DNA of 64,000 nucleotides from Tetrastigma voinierianum (lineage: Eukaryota; Streptophyta; Magnoliopsida; Vitales; Vitaceae): contig JAEQBH010000193.1 in NCBI GenBank assembly GCA_016808115.1, positions 1,302,001-1,366,000 of the forward strand, in the 5' to 3' direction. The position numbers and the translations under genes are program-made. A model generated the notes under the pieces. The model did no database searches, was not told where the DNA came from, and saw nothing but the letters and a program-made list of their open reading frames with translations. Below are positions 21,001 through 33,594 of the stretch, piece by piece. How positions within the stretch are numbered: position 1 is the stretch's first letter; each line of letters opens with the position of its first letter.

Positions 21001-23127
21001 GGGCTTCACATGGAATTTAGGTATTCGTCTGAAACAAGAGGGAGTAGTAGGAGGAGGGGAGGAAGGGAAAAGAGGAAGGAGGAAGGGGAGAGAAAGGGAG
21101 GAAGGAGAGAGAAAGGAAAGAGAAGAAAATAGGAAGAAAAGGAGGAAGAGAGGAAAGAAAGAGGAAAAGGAAGGAGTGTCAGCCTTGATGGGAGACCCAG
21201 TTATAAAGAGGCTTCAGAGCTGCGCTAAGAGGTAGGTTTCCTCTTACTTCGGTTATTTTACGCCTAGGAGCCGTGTGGCCTGAGGTTTGGTCGGTTTAGG
21301 CGAATTTGTATGTTGTGTGGTTTGTTTGTGATTGTGTGATGGTCAAAGACCGGCTTCATGGGGTTTTGGGATTGTCGGCGAACGGTGTGTTTCGGGACGG
21401 CAAATCTGAACAAAATGGCTTGAGGGATGTGCGAATTTACGCACATCCCTTGTGAATCGCCGTCAAATTTGGATGACCATAACTCTCGTTGAGCTCAGAT
21501 TAAGGTGCGTTCTTGGACTCTACGTAAAGCTCGTCGAGTCTAGAATTTAATAAGATAAAGTGCTCTGACCAAAATGTGAAATTTGAACATTGGATTCAGG
21601 TCACGGACGGTTGAGGAATAGTCAGGATTCTGGTATCAGAACTTCTTTTTGAACCGTTGTAGCAAAGAAATACTTGGGACTACATATGGCACGAAGCGGT
21701 GCGTGTTGGATGTTTTGTGTGGTATTTACAAAAGCTGGACTTTACGGACTAAGTCGGATATTCATAGGCGAAACATGGTCGAATTATATTGGGCAGCTAA
21801 TGTGTGTTATTGCCATAAATTCAATGACATCTTGAATATGTAAATTATGTGACATATGTGTGATAAAGATGGAAATAATTATATGCATTGGGGTGGCCAT
21901 GAAAGTTGACACAATGTCTCGGGCTGGGAATATAGTTATAGCATTACTTGCCTAAGTAATGGTTGGAATTATGTTAATACATGATTGAATGATGTGTTGA
22001 CATGAATAGGCTGAATGATAGAAAGATGTAGTGCATGTTTATGTGATGTCGCGATTTGAATGTGGAATATTAACATGGCCCGCATGTATCGCGTCATTGG
22101 CCCGAATATATGGAATGTTGTGTGCATTAGACATGAGTGTTCATAACACACACATAGTGTATGGTGTTAAATGTCCATATAGAGGTCTTCATACATTGGT
22201 CATGGGTTTGAGTGCAGTGGCACAAATTGCATTGCATTGGTGTGCGGTAACATCGCATTACATGGGTGTGTGTACATGGTACTAGTTTGGCACTATGTTT
22301 GGTGCTAAATTGTGTGGGCTTGGGAATGGGGCCCGAAGTCAATTGGGTTCCACCGGTGTTAAAATGAGAAATGGAAAATGAAATGTGTCGGGGTAGCAAG
22401 TAGGGGATAGATATCCCCAATAGGTCTGGCTTACGAAAACACAGTTAGGCAAGTATCCCACTTAGGTGAAAGCTAGAAAAATGTCGGAGGTGTAGGAGCC
22501 GCGGTGAGACACGAAAAGTTACATTGCCCAAAAGACAAGCTTGATTAAATAAATATCACATAGACTACGGGTGGTGAGATGGGAGTCAGGACTGCTCGAT
22601 ATTGATTCCATTGCGCATTGGGTGGTGGGTCGATTTGACCCGATACATGGGGCATGTAGAGTATCGTCTCATACATGCATATAGTTTTTTTTTTCCATGG
22701 TAGGACAGCATGACATGCGCAGTTGGTTGTTGGTTTATTGTGTGATGTTGCATGCGCATCTAGTGGAGTGTCTTGTAGTTCATCTCTCTTGGGCGTTAGC
22801 TGGCCGTCAGTGGGTTCCACTTTCGAATTACAAGGCCAGTGTAGCGGGGCCAGTGCTCCTTAGAGGTCGGGATTATGAAGTGGGCCGGACTGTGGCCTTG
22901 ATTCATTTTCTGTGTATATATTAGAACAAACTAGTTTTGTATTAAGAGTGATGTAATAACTCTTGGATCTATAGAAATGTATGGTTTTGTAACTGTATGG
23001 ACGAGTATGGATGATGGGCCTTATTGGGTCATTTTACTCATGTATGGGTCTCATGATATGAGACACACAGGTTTCCGCAAGTTGGTGGTGGTCAATCGGA
23101 CCCCGGGTTGCACAGGCGTCACGAGCT

Positions 23128-23138
23128 TGGTATCGAGC
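23128..23138 (+). promoter_or_regulatory. Element C primer-binding site (initiator-Met type)
   Basis: TGGTATCGAGC, the complement of the plant initiator tRNA-Met end with one base deleted (TGGTATCAGAGC expected), 5 bases after the LTR. Confidence 0.8.
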
Positions 23139-23568
23139 ATGGAGTACCACGAGTACTGAGGGTTGGACAGGCTTAGGCCATGGTCATTAAGGTATAAGAG
23201 CATCACAACTTGGTATAGCTTGGTGTCGGAGCTTGGGTTAGAATTACCTAATGCTTGATATCCAGATCATAGTTTGTTATCAAGGTCTAGGTAGGAGGTT
23301 ACCTAGGAGCCCACGGGATAGGATTAGATCACAGCATGCATTGTGTGTTTTCTTATGTATGCTTTGATTGTATGTGCGTGATTGTGTGTTACAAATTACG
23401 TGAATTATATACGTGGTAGGATGTATAGGGAATGCAAGCGCTATGGTTGACGTAACCTTAGGAGTTCGAAATGGGACGGATGGTTTGGGATATTAGGTCT
23501 ATTGGTTGGCATGTGCGCTAAAAGTAGGACATGAAAATGATTCCTAAACTTATGTTTGACTTGTGTAG
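23139..23568 (+). other. Element C leader
   Basis: No coding signal. It includes decayed duplicates of the primer-site region (GCTTGGTATCG, about 23208-23240) and lacks the GC-rich cassette present in element D. Confidence 0.5.
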
Positions 23569-26500
23569 ATGGCAAGGGTGGAAGGGACTGAGGTTGAGAC
23601 CTTAGGCGAGCCATTGCATGAATTCTCCCTAGGGACTAAGGGCGGGTGTTCGGATATGTCGAGGATGTGAGTTAGAGAGATCTCAGGGTTCTACTCCACG
23701 GTGGACCTTCGGTCATGGACATGTCGAGGAGTTCGAGGTCATCCTCGAGGCCGGACTAGTTAATGGCACATCGGGTTGTCATAGATTGTGGCCAAATATG
23801 GGATTTCAGCTACACGAGACCGGTACTTATGTTGTGATTTAGGGAATAGACGATGCTTCACCCCATCATGCATGATTCCACGATGGCACGGCGGTTGACG
23901 GGTTAGCTGTAGCGCCTTTGGAGGGGCGAGGTGAGATGGGATATAAGGTCTACCTCGGGTGGTTTGCGAAGTGGGGATGTTTTAGGACGAGTTCACGAGA
24001 TTACCTCATAGGGGATGTAGACTTCCGCATTGGGTTGTATCTGGTAGTTCGCTGTTTCTATGACTCACTTTATAGGGGATGGGGCGTCGGTTGGTGCGGG
24101 GCTCAAGGAATGCAGATATAGGAGTTCTTGGGCAAGGGTTTCATTAGGTAGGCACTTCACCATGGGATAACCGGTTTATTTGCGAAGAAGAAGGATAAGA
24201 CAGCCGACTATGCATCGATTATAAACGATTGAAACGAGGTTACAATCAGAATCGGTATCCATTGCGAGGATTGATGACTTGTTGTCGGTTGAGGGGCGCG
24301 AGTCTACTCCAAGATAGACCGCGTGGTTACCATCGATTGAGAGTTAGGGAGGCGAACATCTAAGGCCGGCGTTCAGGATGCGGTATGGGCACTTTGAGTT
24401 TACGGTGATGCCCTTTGGATTAACGAATGCACCAACGACATTCATGGACCTCATGAATAGGGTGTTCCAACCCTATTTAGATCAATTTGTGGTGGTCTTT
24501 GTTGATGACATCCTGATCTACTCCTGAATAGGAGGTGGAGCATGGGGATCGCCAGTGTACTCTGACTTTGGGGATCATCGGTTGTGCAGTTAGGTAGTGA
24601 AGTTTTTGAGAAGCTGCGAGGTGGGTTTCTTGGGACACGTGGTATCGACAGGCATGTCGGTGGACCAGGAAGGTTGAGCTATGATGAGTTAGGAGAGGCC
24701 AGGAAGTCAGTCTTCGAATCGTAGTTTCTTGGGATTAGCGGGGTGTGCAGGGAGGTTTGTAAGAGGTTTCTCAGGCTAGCGGCGCTATGACAAGATTGAC
24801 CGAAAGGAGTGAAATTTGTATGGGATGACTCATGTGAAGCGGCGTTTCGGGAATTGAAGGAGAGGCTTACTTGGCTCCTATTCTAATAGTCCGGAAAGGG
24901 ACGGAGAATTTACCTGATGTATTGTGATGCTTGAAGGACGGGCGGGATGTGTTACGTCTGATCGGGAAAGTTGTAGCTTATGGTTCTGTGTGGTTGAAGA
25001 ATCTGGCGAAATTGCCTCGCATGACATGGAGTTGGCGGCCATAGTCTTCGCCTTGAATATTTGGTGCCGTATATGGTGAGCGAGTTCGGTGTTTCAGACC
25101 ACCGAAGTCTGAAGCTCATCTTCATCTGTGAACCTAAACATGAGCGGCGTGGGTGGATGGAGTTTTGGAAGATTCTGACTTCACTTTGCATTACCATCAC
25201 GGTAAGGCAAATGTAATTAATTTGATCTTGCTCAATGAAAGTCCTGAGGAGTGTGGCTGAGTATAACTTTCCGGGGTGGCCCGGATCGCCAGTGATGAGG
25301 CGGAGTTCGGACTGAGTGATGACTTGGTGCCAGGGTACCTTGGGAAGTATGATGGCTATGTCGTCTCTACTAGCCAGTCATAGAGTCCTAGGTGTGGGGA
25401 TGCGAGGAACTGAGTATCCACAGGTGCAGTGCGGAGTTGGAATTACAGCGGACGAAGGCTGGAGCCATCGCATAGATGATGTCTTCCCGGTATGGGACCA
25501 GGTTATGGTCCCCCAAAGTCAAACTGATTGAGGAGGATCCTCGGGGAGTTCCATTGCTCTGTTAGCTCTACATCCGGTGTACGAATTTATCGCGACATAA
25601 CCGTCATGATATTGCTGAGCGAGGATGAAGAACATGTCGAGGGATTGTCGGTGATGTCTCCGCGTCTTCGCGGTGAAGAATTTGACCTGCGATGGAAGCG
25701 GTACTCCGGCCAGTGCTGGAATGGCGGAGTGGAGTAGGAGCACATCGATGGACTTTGTGACTCACTTGCCCACGGACATCAGCGGAAGCATGTGATGCGG
25801 TGTGGGTTATAGTGGCCGACTCACCAAGTCGGCACATTTTACAGCCATGCGGATGACCTTCCTGCTTTGGAGGAATTCTCGAGGTTGTATATACGGGAGA
25901 TAGTAGTTGCATGGAGTGCAGTCTCATAGTATCGGATCGGGATCTCGATTTACGGCTCGATTACGGGAAGAGTTTCAGGAGGCCATGGGGACATAGGCGT
26001 GATGAGTACCACTTTTTCATCCTCGAGACGGATGGTCAATCGAGTGGACTATTCGATTTTAGAGGGGCGTCTTTGCGAGCATGCGTCCTGGATCTCAAGG
26101 GTAGCTGGGAGGAGCACTTGCCCTTGGTAGAGTTCGCCTACAATAACAGTTATCAGATGCGCCCTATGAGGCTCTCTACGGGAGGCCATGTCGATCACCT
26201 ATATGTTGGACAGAGGTAGGAGAGAGCTCCATCACTGGTCCATATTTGATTAGAGACACCTCGGAGAAGGTGGGTATGATCCGAAAGCGTCTCCTTACTA
26301 CTCAAAGCCAGTAGAAGAGTTACGCTGATATACGACGATGACCTCTAGAGTTCAAGGCGGGTGATCATGTCTTCTTGAAGGTGATGACTAAGAGAGGAGT
26401 GATCAGATTCGGAAAATGAGGGAAGCTGTCGCCGAGGTACATTGGACCCTTCGAGGTACTCGAGCGGGTGGGCTCGGTTGCGTATCGGTTAGCGTTGCCG

Positions 26501-26800
26501 CCGAGTTTGTCGGCGTTCATGAGGTATTTCATGTCTCTATGCTCCGAAAGTACACTCCAAATCCAACTCATATAGTGGATTGGGGTGAGCTTGTTGTTGA
26601 TGTAGATGGAACCTTCGAGGAGGGACCAGTGCGTATCATAGATAGCCGAGAGAAGGTTTTGAGTGGCAAGACTGTGAGGCTTGTAAAGGTGTTGTGGCCT
26701 TGGGGAGTCGAGGAGGAGTGACATGGGAGGCGCTGAAGGACACCGTGCGCGCCAACTATCCTTTCTTGTTCGACGGGGAAGGTGTGCTTTCTAGTCATTA
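23569..26800 (+). pseudogene. Element C pol remnant: protease end, RT, RNase H, integrase, chromodomain
   Basis: This would encode the replication and integration enzymes. It opens with an ATG (23569) fused to a protease C-terminal segment (VETLGEPLHEF). Reverse transcriptase is seen at about 24200-24530 with FTVMPFGLTNAP-type sequence in pieces and FVDDILIYS at 24498-24524, followed directly by a stop. Integrase pieces lie at 25740-26220, including LRACVLDLKGSWEEHLPLVE. A C-terminal block (26416-26720) has VHEVFHVSMLRKYTPNP, then a chromodomain-like end RLVKVLWPWGVEE. Stops and frameshifts occur throughout. The chromodomain and primer site place it in the chromovirus branch (Tekay/Del type). 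Gag and the protease catalytic loop are missing. Confidence 0.8.
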
Positions 26801-26878
26801 ATGTTTTAAATGACTGTCGCATATGCATGTGTTTGATTGTGTATATGTGTGTGTGAATTTCGGGATGAAATTCTTTTA

Positions 26879-26890
26879 GAAGGGGAAGAG
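26879..26890 (+). promoter_or_regulatory. Element C polypurine tract
   Basis: GAAGGGGAAGAG immediately before the 3' LTR. Confidence 0.75.
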
Positions 26891-29352
26891 TGTAAAACCC
26901 GTGAAAATTTTAAATTTAAATTTTTCAAAAAAAAAAAAAAAAAAAAAAAGAGGGAGTAACGGTAATTTCTGAAATAGTCCGGAGAAAATTGGGATTTTCT
27001 AGATCCCACAGGATGAATGAAAGCAGTTACCTTTGACTGGGATGATCTCGTGAAATAAAGCTCACAGAGGTAGAATTTAGGTTGAATTGAGATAAGTGAG
27101 CTCACGTATTTGGCTCTTGAGGTGTCGGGTGACACATGGCTAACCATGTGGATGACATGCAGAACCATGGTGACACATGGCACCTTTAGGCTTTATATAA
27201 GGGGCTTCACATGATTTGTTCATTACCAAGCGAGGGAGCGACAAGGGAGGAGGAGGAGGAAGGGGAAAAGAGGAAGGGAGGCAAGGAGAAGAGAAGGGAG
27301 GAAAGGAGAAGAAAAGGAAAGAAAAGAGGAGAAGAAAAAGGAGGAAAGAGGAAAAAGAAATAGGAAAGATTATGCTTGGTGGGGGCCAGTTACGAAGAAC
27401 TTCGGGCGTCTTTATGAGAGTGGGTTTCACTCTCTTTGGATTATTTTACGCCCCAGGGGCCATGTAATGGCCTACGGGTTTAAGTTCGGTTTTCTAGGAG
27501 ATTTGTATATTGTGTGGTTTGTTTGTGATTGTGCGTGGTCAAGACCGGTTTGCGGAGTTTAGGACTGTCAGAAACTGAACATTAATTTGGAGACGACAAA
27601 ATCTCGAGCGAGAATGGCAAGCAGGGGTGTCTTAAAATTTCCGCACACCACTTGCGTAGATAAATAACGGCCGTCAAGCTTTGGGCGACCATAACACCAC
27701 GTCAGACTCGATTTAATGCGTTCTTGGACTCTACGGAAAGCTCGTCGAGTCTAGAATTTAATAAGATAAAGTGCTTAGCCAAAATGTAAGATGAACATTG
27801 GGCTGGGTCACGGACAGTTGAGGAATAGTCTGTTCTGGTATCCGGAACTTCTTTTTTCGGAACCGATTTGTAACCGAAATGCTTGGGACTACATATGGCC
27901 TGAGCAGGGAATTGCGTGTTGGATGTTTTGTGTGGTATTTACAAAAATTGGACTTTCTGGACTAAGTCCAGATTATTTCTTAGGCCAAGCATGGTGGTAT
28001 GGTGGAAATGGCTAGTAGTGTGTTTATTATATGATTCAATGACATATTGAATATGTGAAATTATGTGACATATGTGTGATAAAGATGGAAATAATTATAT
28101 GCATTGGGCTGTATGATTGACACACTATGTCTACGACTGGGGTCTGAATTATAGCGTACTTGCTGAGTAATGGTTGGAATTATGTTAATACATGCTTGAA
28201 TGATGATGACATGAATGATTGAATGATAGAAAAGATGTAGTGCATGCTTATGTGATGTCTTAGTTGAATGTATGGAATATTAACATATTTGCATGTATGC
28301 TGATGTTGAAGGCGAATATATATAGATATTGTATTACTTTTAACAGACATGAGTGTTCATAGCACACACACATAGTGTATGGTGTAGAATGTCCATGTAA
28401 GAGATCTTGTTGTTAGTCCTTAGGTTTGAGTGCGTGGCACAAAGCTGCATTGCATTGGTGTGCGATAACAGCATTACATGGGTGTGTGTGTACATGAGTC
28501 TTGGTTTAGCAACTAGCGTTTGGTGCGAATGCGTGTGGAGGGCTTGGGAATGGGACGAAGTCCAGTCGTTCACGAGTGTTAAATGAAAAATGGAAAATGA
28601 AATGTGTCGGGGTAGCAAGTAGGGGATAGATACCTTAGGTGAAAAGCACGGGCACAGTTTAGACCGGCGTATCCAGGTGGCTTAGAAAAATGTCGGAGGG
28701 TGTAAGAGACCCGCGGTGAGACCCCGAAAAGTTCTGTTGCCCAAAAAGACACAAAACGATTAAATAAATATCACATATACTATGGGTGGTGAGATGGGAG
28801 TTGGGACTGACTCGGTATTAATTTCCCATTTGCACTTGCATTGGGTGGTGGGTCGGAGGTTGACCCGGTACATGGGGCATGTAGAGTGTTGTCTTATACA
28901 TGCATGTAGTTTTCATGATGGGGACAACATGTATGCACAGTTAGTTTGTTGGTTTAGTATTGAAATGATCATTTGCATGCGCACCTAGGTGAGGAGTAGC
29001 CCTTGTGGGGTTATCTTGGGTGCTTCGCCCCGTCGTGGTTCCACTTTCAGTCTGGACGGGTACATCGTCGGCTCCTTAGAAGTCGGGATTATGAAGTGGT
29101 CCGGACTGTGGCCTTGATTCATGTATTGTGTATATATTAGAACAAAGTAGTTTTAATATATGTTTGTATTAAAGTGATGTAGCCCAACTCTTGGATCTAT
29201 AGAAATGTATGGTTTTTATGCTTGTATGGGCCAGTATGGATGATGGGCCTTATTGGGTCATTTTACTCATGTATGGGTCTCATGATATGAGACACACAGG
29301 TTTCCGCAGGTTGACGGTGGTCAACGGGATCCTCGGGTTTTGGGGCGTCACA
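26891..29352 (+). repeat. Element C 3' LTR
   Basis: 2462 bp, TGTAAAACCC...GGGGCGTCACA. It carries a 23-nt poly(A) run (about 26927-26949) absent from the 5' LTR, and a purine-rich block at 27235-27365. Confidence 0.85.
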
Positions 29353-29611
29353 ATTAAATAATGGAAATAATAAAAAGAAATACAAAATTACTAAAATGAA
29401 AGTTATTGATAGAAGAAAATAAAGTATAAAAAATAATTCAAGTAGCTAAATAATTAACATTAGAAAATAAGGAACAAAATTTTTTCAATACAATCTAACC
29501 ACTTATTCTCATGATTCATATGCTCTTACTATATTTTCTAAGTTCAACGTGTATATCATTCAATTCAATTTGACAAATTTTCAACTCATTACATGTGTTG
29601 CACAACTCAGC
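29353..29611. other. AT-rich host DNA after element C
   Basis: It continues the CACTA-side DNA interrupted at 20687, starting with the ATTAA duplication (29353-29357). No gene seen. Confidence 0.5.
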
Positions 29612-29797
29612 ATATCTCCATGAATCTAGGAACTTTTGCTTGCATTGTATCATTTGGTCTACGTACCGGAACTGATAACATTCAAGATTATGCAGGATTA
29701 TACACGAAAGATCCTTTTTTGGCTCTCTCTTTAATACTATGTCTTATCCCTAGTAGATTAACCTCCACTAGCGGGTTTTTCGAAAACTCCATTTATT
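29612..29797 (+). pseudogene. ndhB: Nuclear plastid DNA: ndhB fragment
   Basis: NdhB is a membrane subunit of the plastid NAD(P)H dehydrogenase complex. The plus strand reads ISMNLGTFACIVSFGLRTG, then TDNIQDYAGLYTKDPFLALS, then a decayed end matching the SGFF..LYLF region. This is unmistakably the plastid protein as found in plants. Only about 60 codons are present. Differences from the plastid form are a few substitutions and small indels toward the 3' end, so this is a decaying nuclear copy and not plastid contamination. Its flanks are AT-rich nuclear DNA with no further plastid sequence that I recognise. Confidence 0.85.
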
Positions 29798-30654
29798 AAT
29801 TGTGGTGAGTGTTGTCTAATTCTTTGCGCGTACCCTCTAACTCTTTCGTTTTACTATTAATTATCCCGCATAGTTTAGCTTCTGCAAATTCCATTAGAGA
29901 ATAAAATAAACATATGTAGTATAAGTTTATAAACTTTTTGCACTATGAACATATGTAATTAAATAAATCAAAAGAAAATCTGTCACATGACTATTATATT
30001 TATTAATTAAAGAGAGTAGCTACAATACTTACATAGAGAACTTGAGCAGTAGGATGATTCAAATCGGAGAGCGTCAAATGTCATGACTTGTTGAAGGCTT
30101 CGACGATTTCTTATCTCAAGAAGCCATGAACAAGGTTTAAAAAATCGGTCAATTCTTATACTACCTCGTCAACAAGTATCCGCTTGGAAACTTACTATGC
30201 CAAGCACGATACTCAGATAGTGAATTAGAAAAAATAAGATATCTCAGTTGAGTTCTTGAGTTAACTCTACAAAAATTGAAAATACAGCATTTCCATGAAA
30301 TTTGCATCCTATCTTTCCCTTCAACAAAGAATCAAAACTTTTTAAATGAATAAGAGATTCCCCAAAAGCAAAAGGAAAAAAAAAGAAAAAGATAATCGTG
30401 AATCTAAAACTGGGATTTTAGATGATTAATGAAAAATAAGAAGTTGTGTAGCAAAAAGGTGAGGACTAGACAATCCCACTAGCTATTGGCGTCTCGAAAC
30501 TCTTGGAGTTTGGACTATGAACGAGTAGAGGAGAAGAACAAGTATGTGCAAAAACGATACTAAGTAAGAAAATACCAACTATAGGAAAAATGTCTTATTG
30601 ATTGACAGTGAAATAATGCGAAAATATTATTTATACACTATTATACCATTATTC
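29798..30654. other. AT-rich DNA, possible exon trace
   Basis: Mostly without signal. On the minus strand about 30040-30160 reads as an interrupted frame ending at a GTAAGT-like donor (near 30030). I do not recognise it. Confidence 0.3.
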
Positions 30655-30844
30655 TCATTTATTTTTGTAAAATAAAAAAATCGATATCCTTTTAAAAAAC
30701 AAAAACAAAAATACTTTATATTTTATATTTTTATTTTGCTATACTATTAAATAAACACATTAAATTTTATCTTAATTTATAATATATATGTTAATTCCAA
30801 ATATAAGTAAATCAAAATTTCTATAGATATGTAAAAGAATTATA

Positions 30845-30880
<36 letters not shown>

Positions 30881-31010
30881 TTCATTTATATTTGTAAAGT
30901 AAAAGAATGACTATCCTTTTAAAAAATAAAACAAAATACTTTATATTTTATATATTTTGTTATACTATTAAATAATCGCATATTAAAATTTATCTTAGTC
31001 ATAATATACA
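30655..31010. repeat. AT-rich tandem repeat, about 225-bp unit, plus AT microsatellite
   Basis: Two copies (from about 30655 and 30880) share TCCTTTTAAAAAA, ACTTTATATTTTATAT and ACTATTAAATAA. A third, weaker copy lies at about 33125-33250, on the other side of LTR K. An AT run lies at 30849-30876. Confidence 0.6.
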
Positions 31011-31094
31011 TGTTAAGTAGTTAATAAATAGTTACATATGAAGGGGGCGCGAAACTATACTGAGACTCTTTACTTGTTTTTTTTTTTTTTTAAG

Positions 31095-33032
31095 ACAATG
31101 GTGGGCCCAGTGCTATAAGCGAATCAAAATATCGTATCTGAAGATACAAAATAAAACTACTTGTAGTGGTGTTTACGAAGTGTCAATACATGGAGTCCTA
31201 AGTCCCATTTACATATATATGCAAAAGCTGTGCATTACACATAATCTTAGCGCAAAACCTACGAGTGATGGACCCCACAAGTGTGTTGGCCCATTGAGGA
31301 ATGCGAGGAAGATCACGGGGCGCCTCCTCTGTTCACAGTTAAGAGCACATTGCTAAACATAGCTTAGTAGAGCTTATGACTTATACATGTACACATGCAT
31401 TGATACTCACTTACAGTAGACATATAACAGTAACATATATATAGTAGTAGATATCTTAATTTTTCATGAATTCATATAACAAAATTATACACATACTTGT
31501 ACTTATAGCAAACTTATACTTGTTCAGATCTCTCGTAGGAGTTACAGAGCTTATACTTGTACGGAGGTACCCGTAGGTACATTCAGAGCAGAACGATGTA
31601 CATTACTTTACTCTTATTCGTTAATCAGACTCTTATCAAATAACTATTTGACTACCTAGACCAGTAATAAGAAATGAGTAGGACAAAGCACAATAAGTAC
31701 CCAAATGTACGATATAGTACTATGGTGTTGCTGGCGGGAGTGCCGGAAGTCTTGCGGCCAGTCTTTGTCACTAATCGATGCAGTCTTAAATGTCTTGAAG
31801 CGGTCGGAGAGTCTTTGTCGCATTAATTAGAGGTACGAGTACTATCGTGCTTACGTATGAGTCTTAGTGTCATTCAATGTCCGGTCTTAGGCAGTCCGCA
31901 ATTATATGTGTTCGGGAACTTTATATTATCATAGGGGCATTAAGTTTTGCCAACATTACGCCCGTAGAGTCTTGAGATACAGTGCATTTTCACTTAGTTT
32001 CATTCTTATTTGAACCCCATTAGTCATTTATTAGGGTTCTTTGTTACCTGTCGATGTCTGGTTAGGGATGCTAATCTGGGATACAAAAATCGAGCTCTTT
32101 GGAAGCATCGATTATAAATTACCCTTTGATCGATCTGGGTACCAACCTACGTGAATGGGTATTGGTGCCACTTTGATCAGTACCGGTACCACTTTGCCTC
32201 TGTCTAATGGGTATCGGTACCAAATTGCGGGTTCTGCCCAGAAATGACAGATTTTGCCATCTCTCACTCACTTTTCTTCAATAAACCTCCTCAATTTCAA
32301 CCTACATCAAAACCCACCATGGAATCCACCCAAAACAACTCCAAAATGGTTCATAACCCAAACATAAACACAAGAGGGAAATTAAAGTTCCTAACTCCCA
32401 ACAAATATTCCATACCTTAAATCAAAATAACCTACATGATTCTCCACAAATCCATAGAAATTCTCACTTCCAAACTTATCTATACATATTCCTATAAGTT
32501 CCAACCCAACAACTTCTACAAACACTTGTAATGGTGGATTAGAATTTCTCATAGCAAAACCCTAGACAAAGAACTAGATCTAAGAATCCAGAATCCATAC
32601 CATCTGAATCCGCCTAAGACATAGCAATCCATGCAGAATCCTCTTCTCCTTCTTCTTCTTCCTCTTCTTCTTCTCTTCTCCTTTCTTCATGTAGAAGCCC
32701 TCCCAATCAAATGAGAGACCAACTGGTTCCTATCCCATTTGGATTCTTACCTTTTCCTTGCCACACTTAGTCCTTAAACTCCCCTCTTCTATTTGCACCA
32801 CAACTTATGCCATTTCCCTATAATAGCATCTCATCTTCTCCTTATCTTATGACTTTTTATATCATGTTTTGACAAATTCCACTTCTTTACCCTTGTATCT
32901 TAGCCAAATTTTGTGCTTCGAAATTTTCTTCACTTAGCAAAATAATAATTAAGTAAAAATTTAAAATGCAATTTATAATATACCCTAATTCATGTTTAAA
33001 AACCACTGTGTGGTGTATTTCGGGGTGTTATA
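31095..33032 (-). repeat. LTR fragment K, antisense
   Basis: The sense start is at 33032, TATAACACCCCGAAATACACC (first bases mutated from TGTAACACC), the same LTR type as J. The left edge is approximate: a T run precedes 31095 and another follows 33032, which could be a T-rich duplication. It holds a CTT-rich stretch (32642-32695). No genes inside. Confidence 0.55.
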
Positions 33033-33594
33033 TTTTTAATCCTCATCCTATTATTATTATAATATATTATAATAATTGAAAGTACTATAAATATTTATTG
33101 ATATTTTCCTCCTATATTTTACTAATTCTAATTATCCCTGTAAATTAAAAGAATAAATTTCCTTTTAAAAATAAAAACCAATATACTTTACTATTTTGTA
33201 CTTTTTTTTGTTATATTGTTTCTATCAATATTAAATTAATATTGCAATATGCATTATAAATTATTGATAAATAATCATATATATATATATATATATATAT
33301 ATAAATCTTTTTAAGATCATGATAGCTCTCCCAATGCTTTTAATAGGAATAACCTTTACATAATCCTTTTATATCCATTTAAATTGTTAAATATAAGAAA
33401 ATTTTGTTTTACTAGTTTTTTTGAACTCACTTAATTGTATATATATTTTAATTATTTACATAATATTTTTATAATTTTTTGAACTTTTTATTATCTTATT
33501 TTACACATCAACCAATACAACTTTGGACCGTTCGGGTCAATGATCGATATTGGGAATTTAAAGCATGACAATGGAAGAAGACTAAGAAGATAAT
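33033..33594. other. AT-rich host DNA
   Basis: Third copy of the AT-rich repeat and an AT microsatellite (33280-33302). No gene seen. Confidence 0.5.

Larger units (their letters stand above)
20688..23122 (+). repeat. Element C 5' LTR
   Basis: TATATAAG at 20993-21000. A perfect 24-bp palindrome lies about 25-45 bases upstream (20946-20969). A long purine-rich stretch (21043-21175) follows the expected start site. The LTR end is mutated (GCGTCACG). Confidence 0.85.
20688..29352 (+). mobile_element. Element C: two-LTR Tekay-type chromovirus lacking gag
   Basis: Two LTRs of about 2.4 kb (20688-23122, 26891-29352) begin TGTAAAACCCGTGAAAA and end at GGCGTCAC(A). Perfect ATTAA duplications flank the element. 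The internal part is only about 3.8 kb. An initiator-Met primer site and a purine tract are in place. The coding trace starts at the C-terminal side of protease, so all of gag is gone. The LTRs differ from each other by many substitutions and small indels, so the insertion is old. Confidence 0.9.

Noticed and set aside
20945..21235. Lys/Glu/Arg-rich frame in the element C LTR
   Set aside because: It is produced by the purine-rich tract, and the second LTR does not keep the same frame.
30030..30160. Possible exon of a host gene or transposase on the minus strand
   Set aside because: It is interrupted by stops, no family was recognised, and the GTAAGT donor alone is weak.
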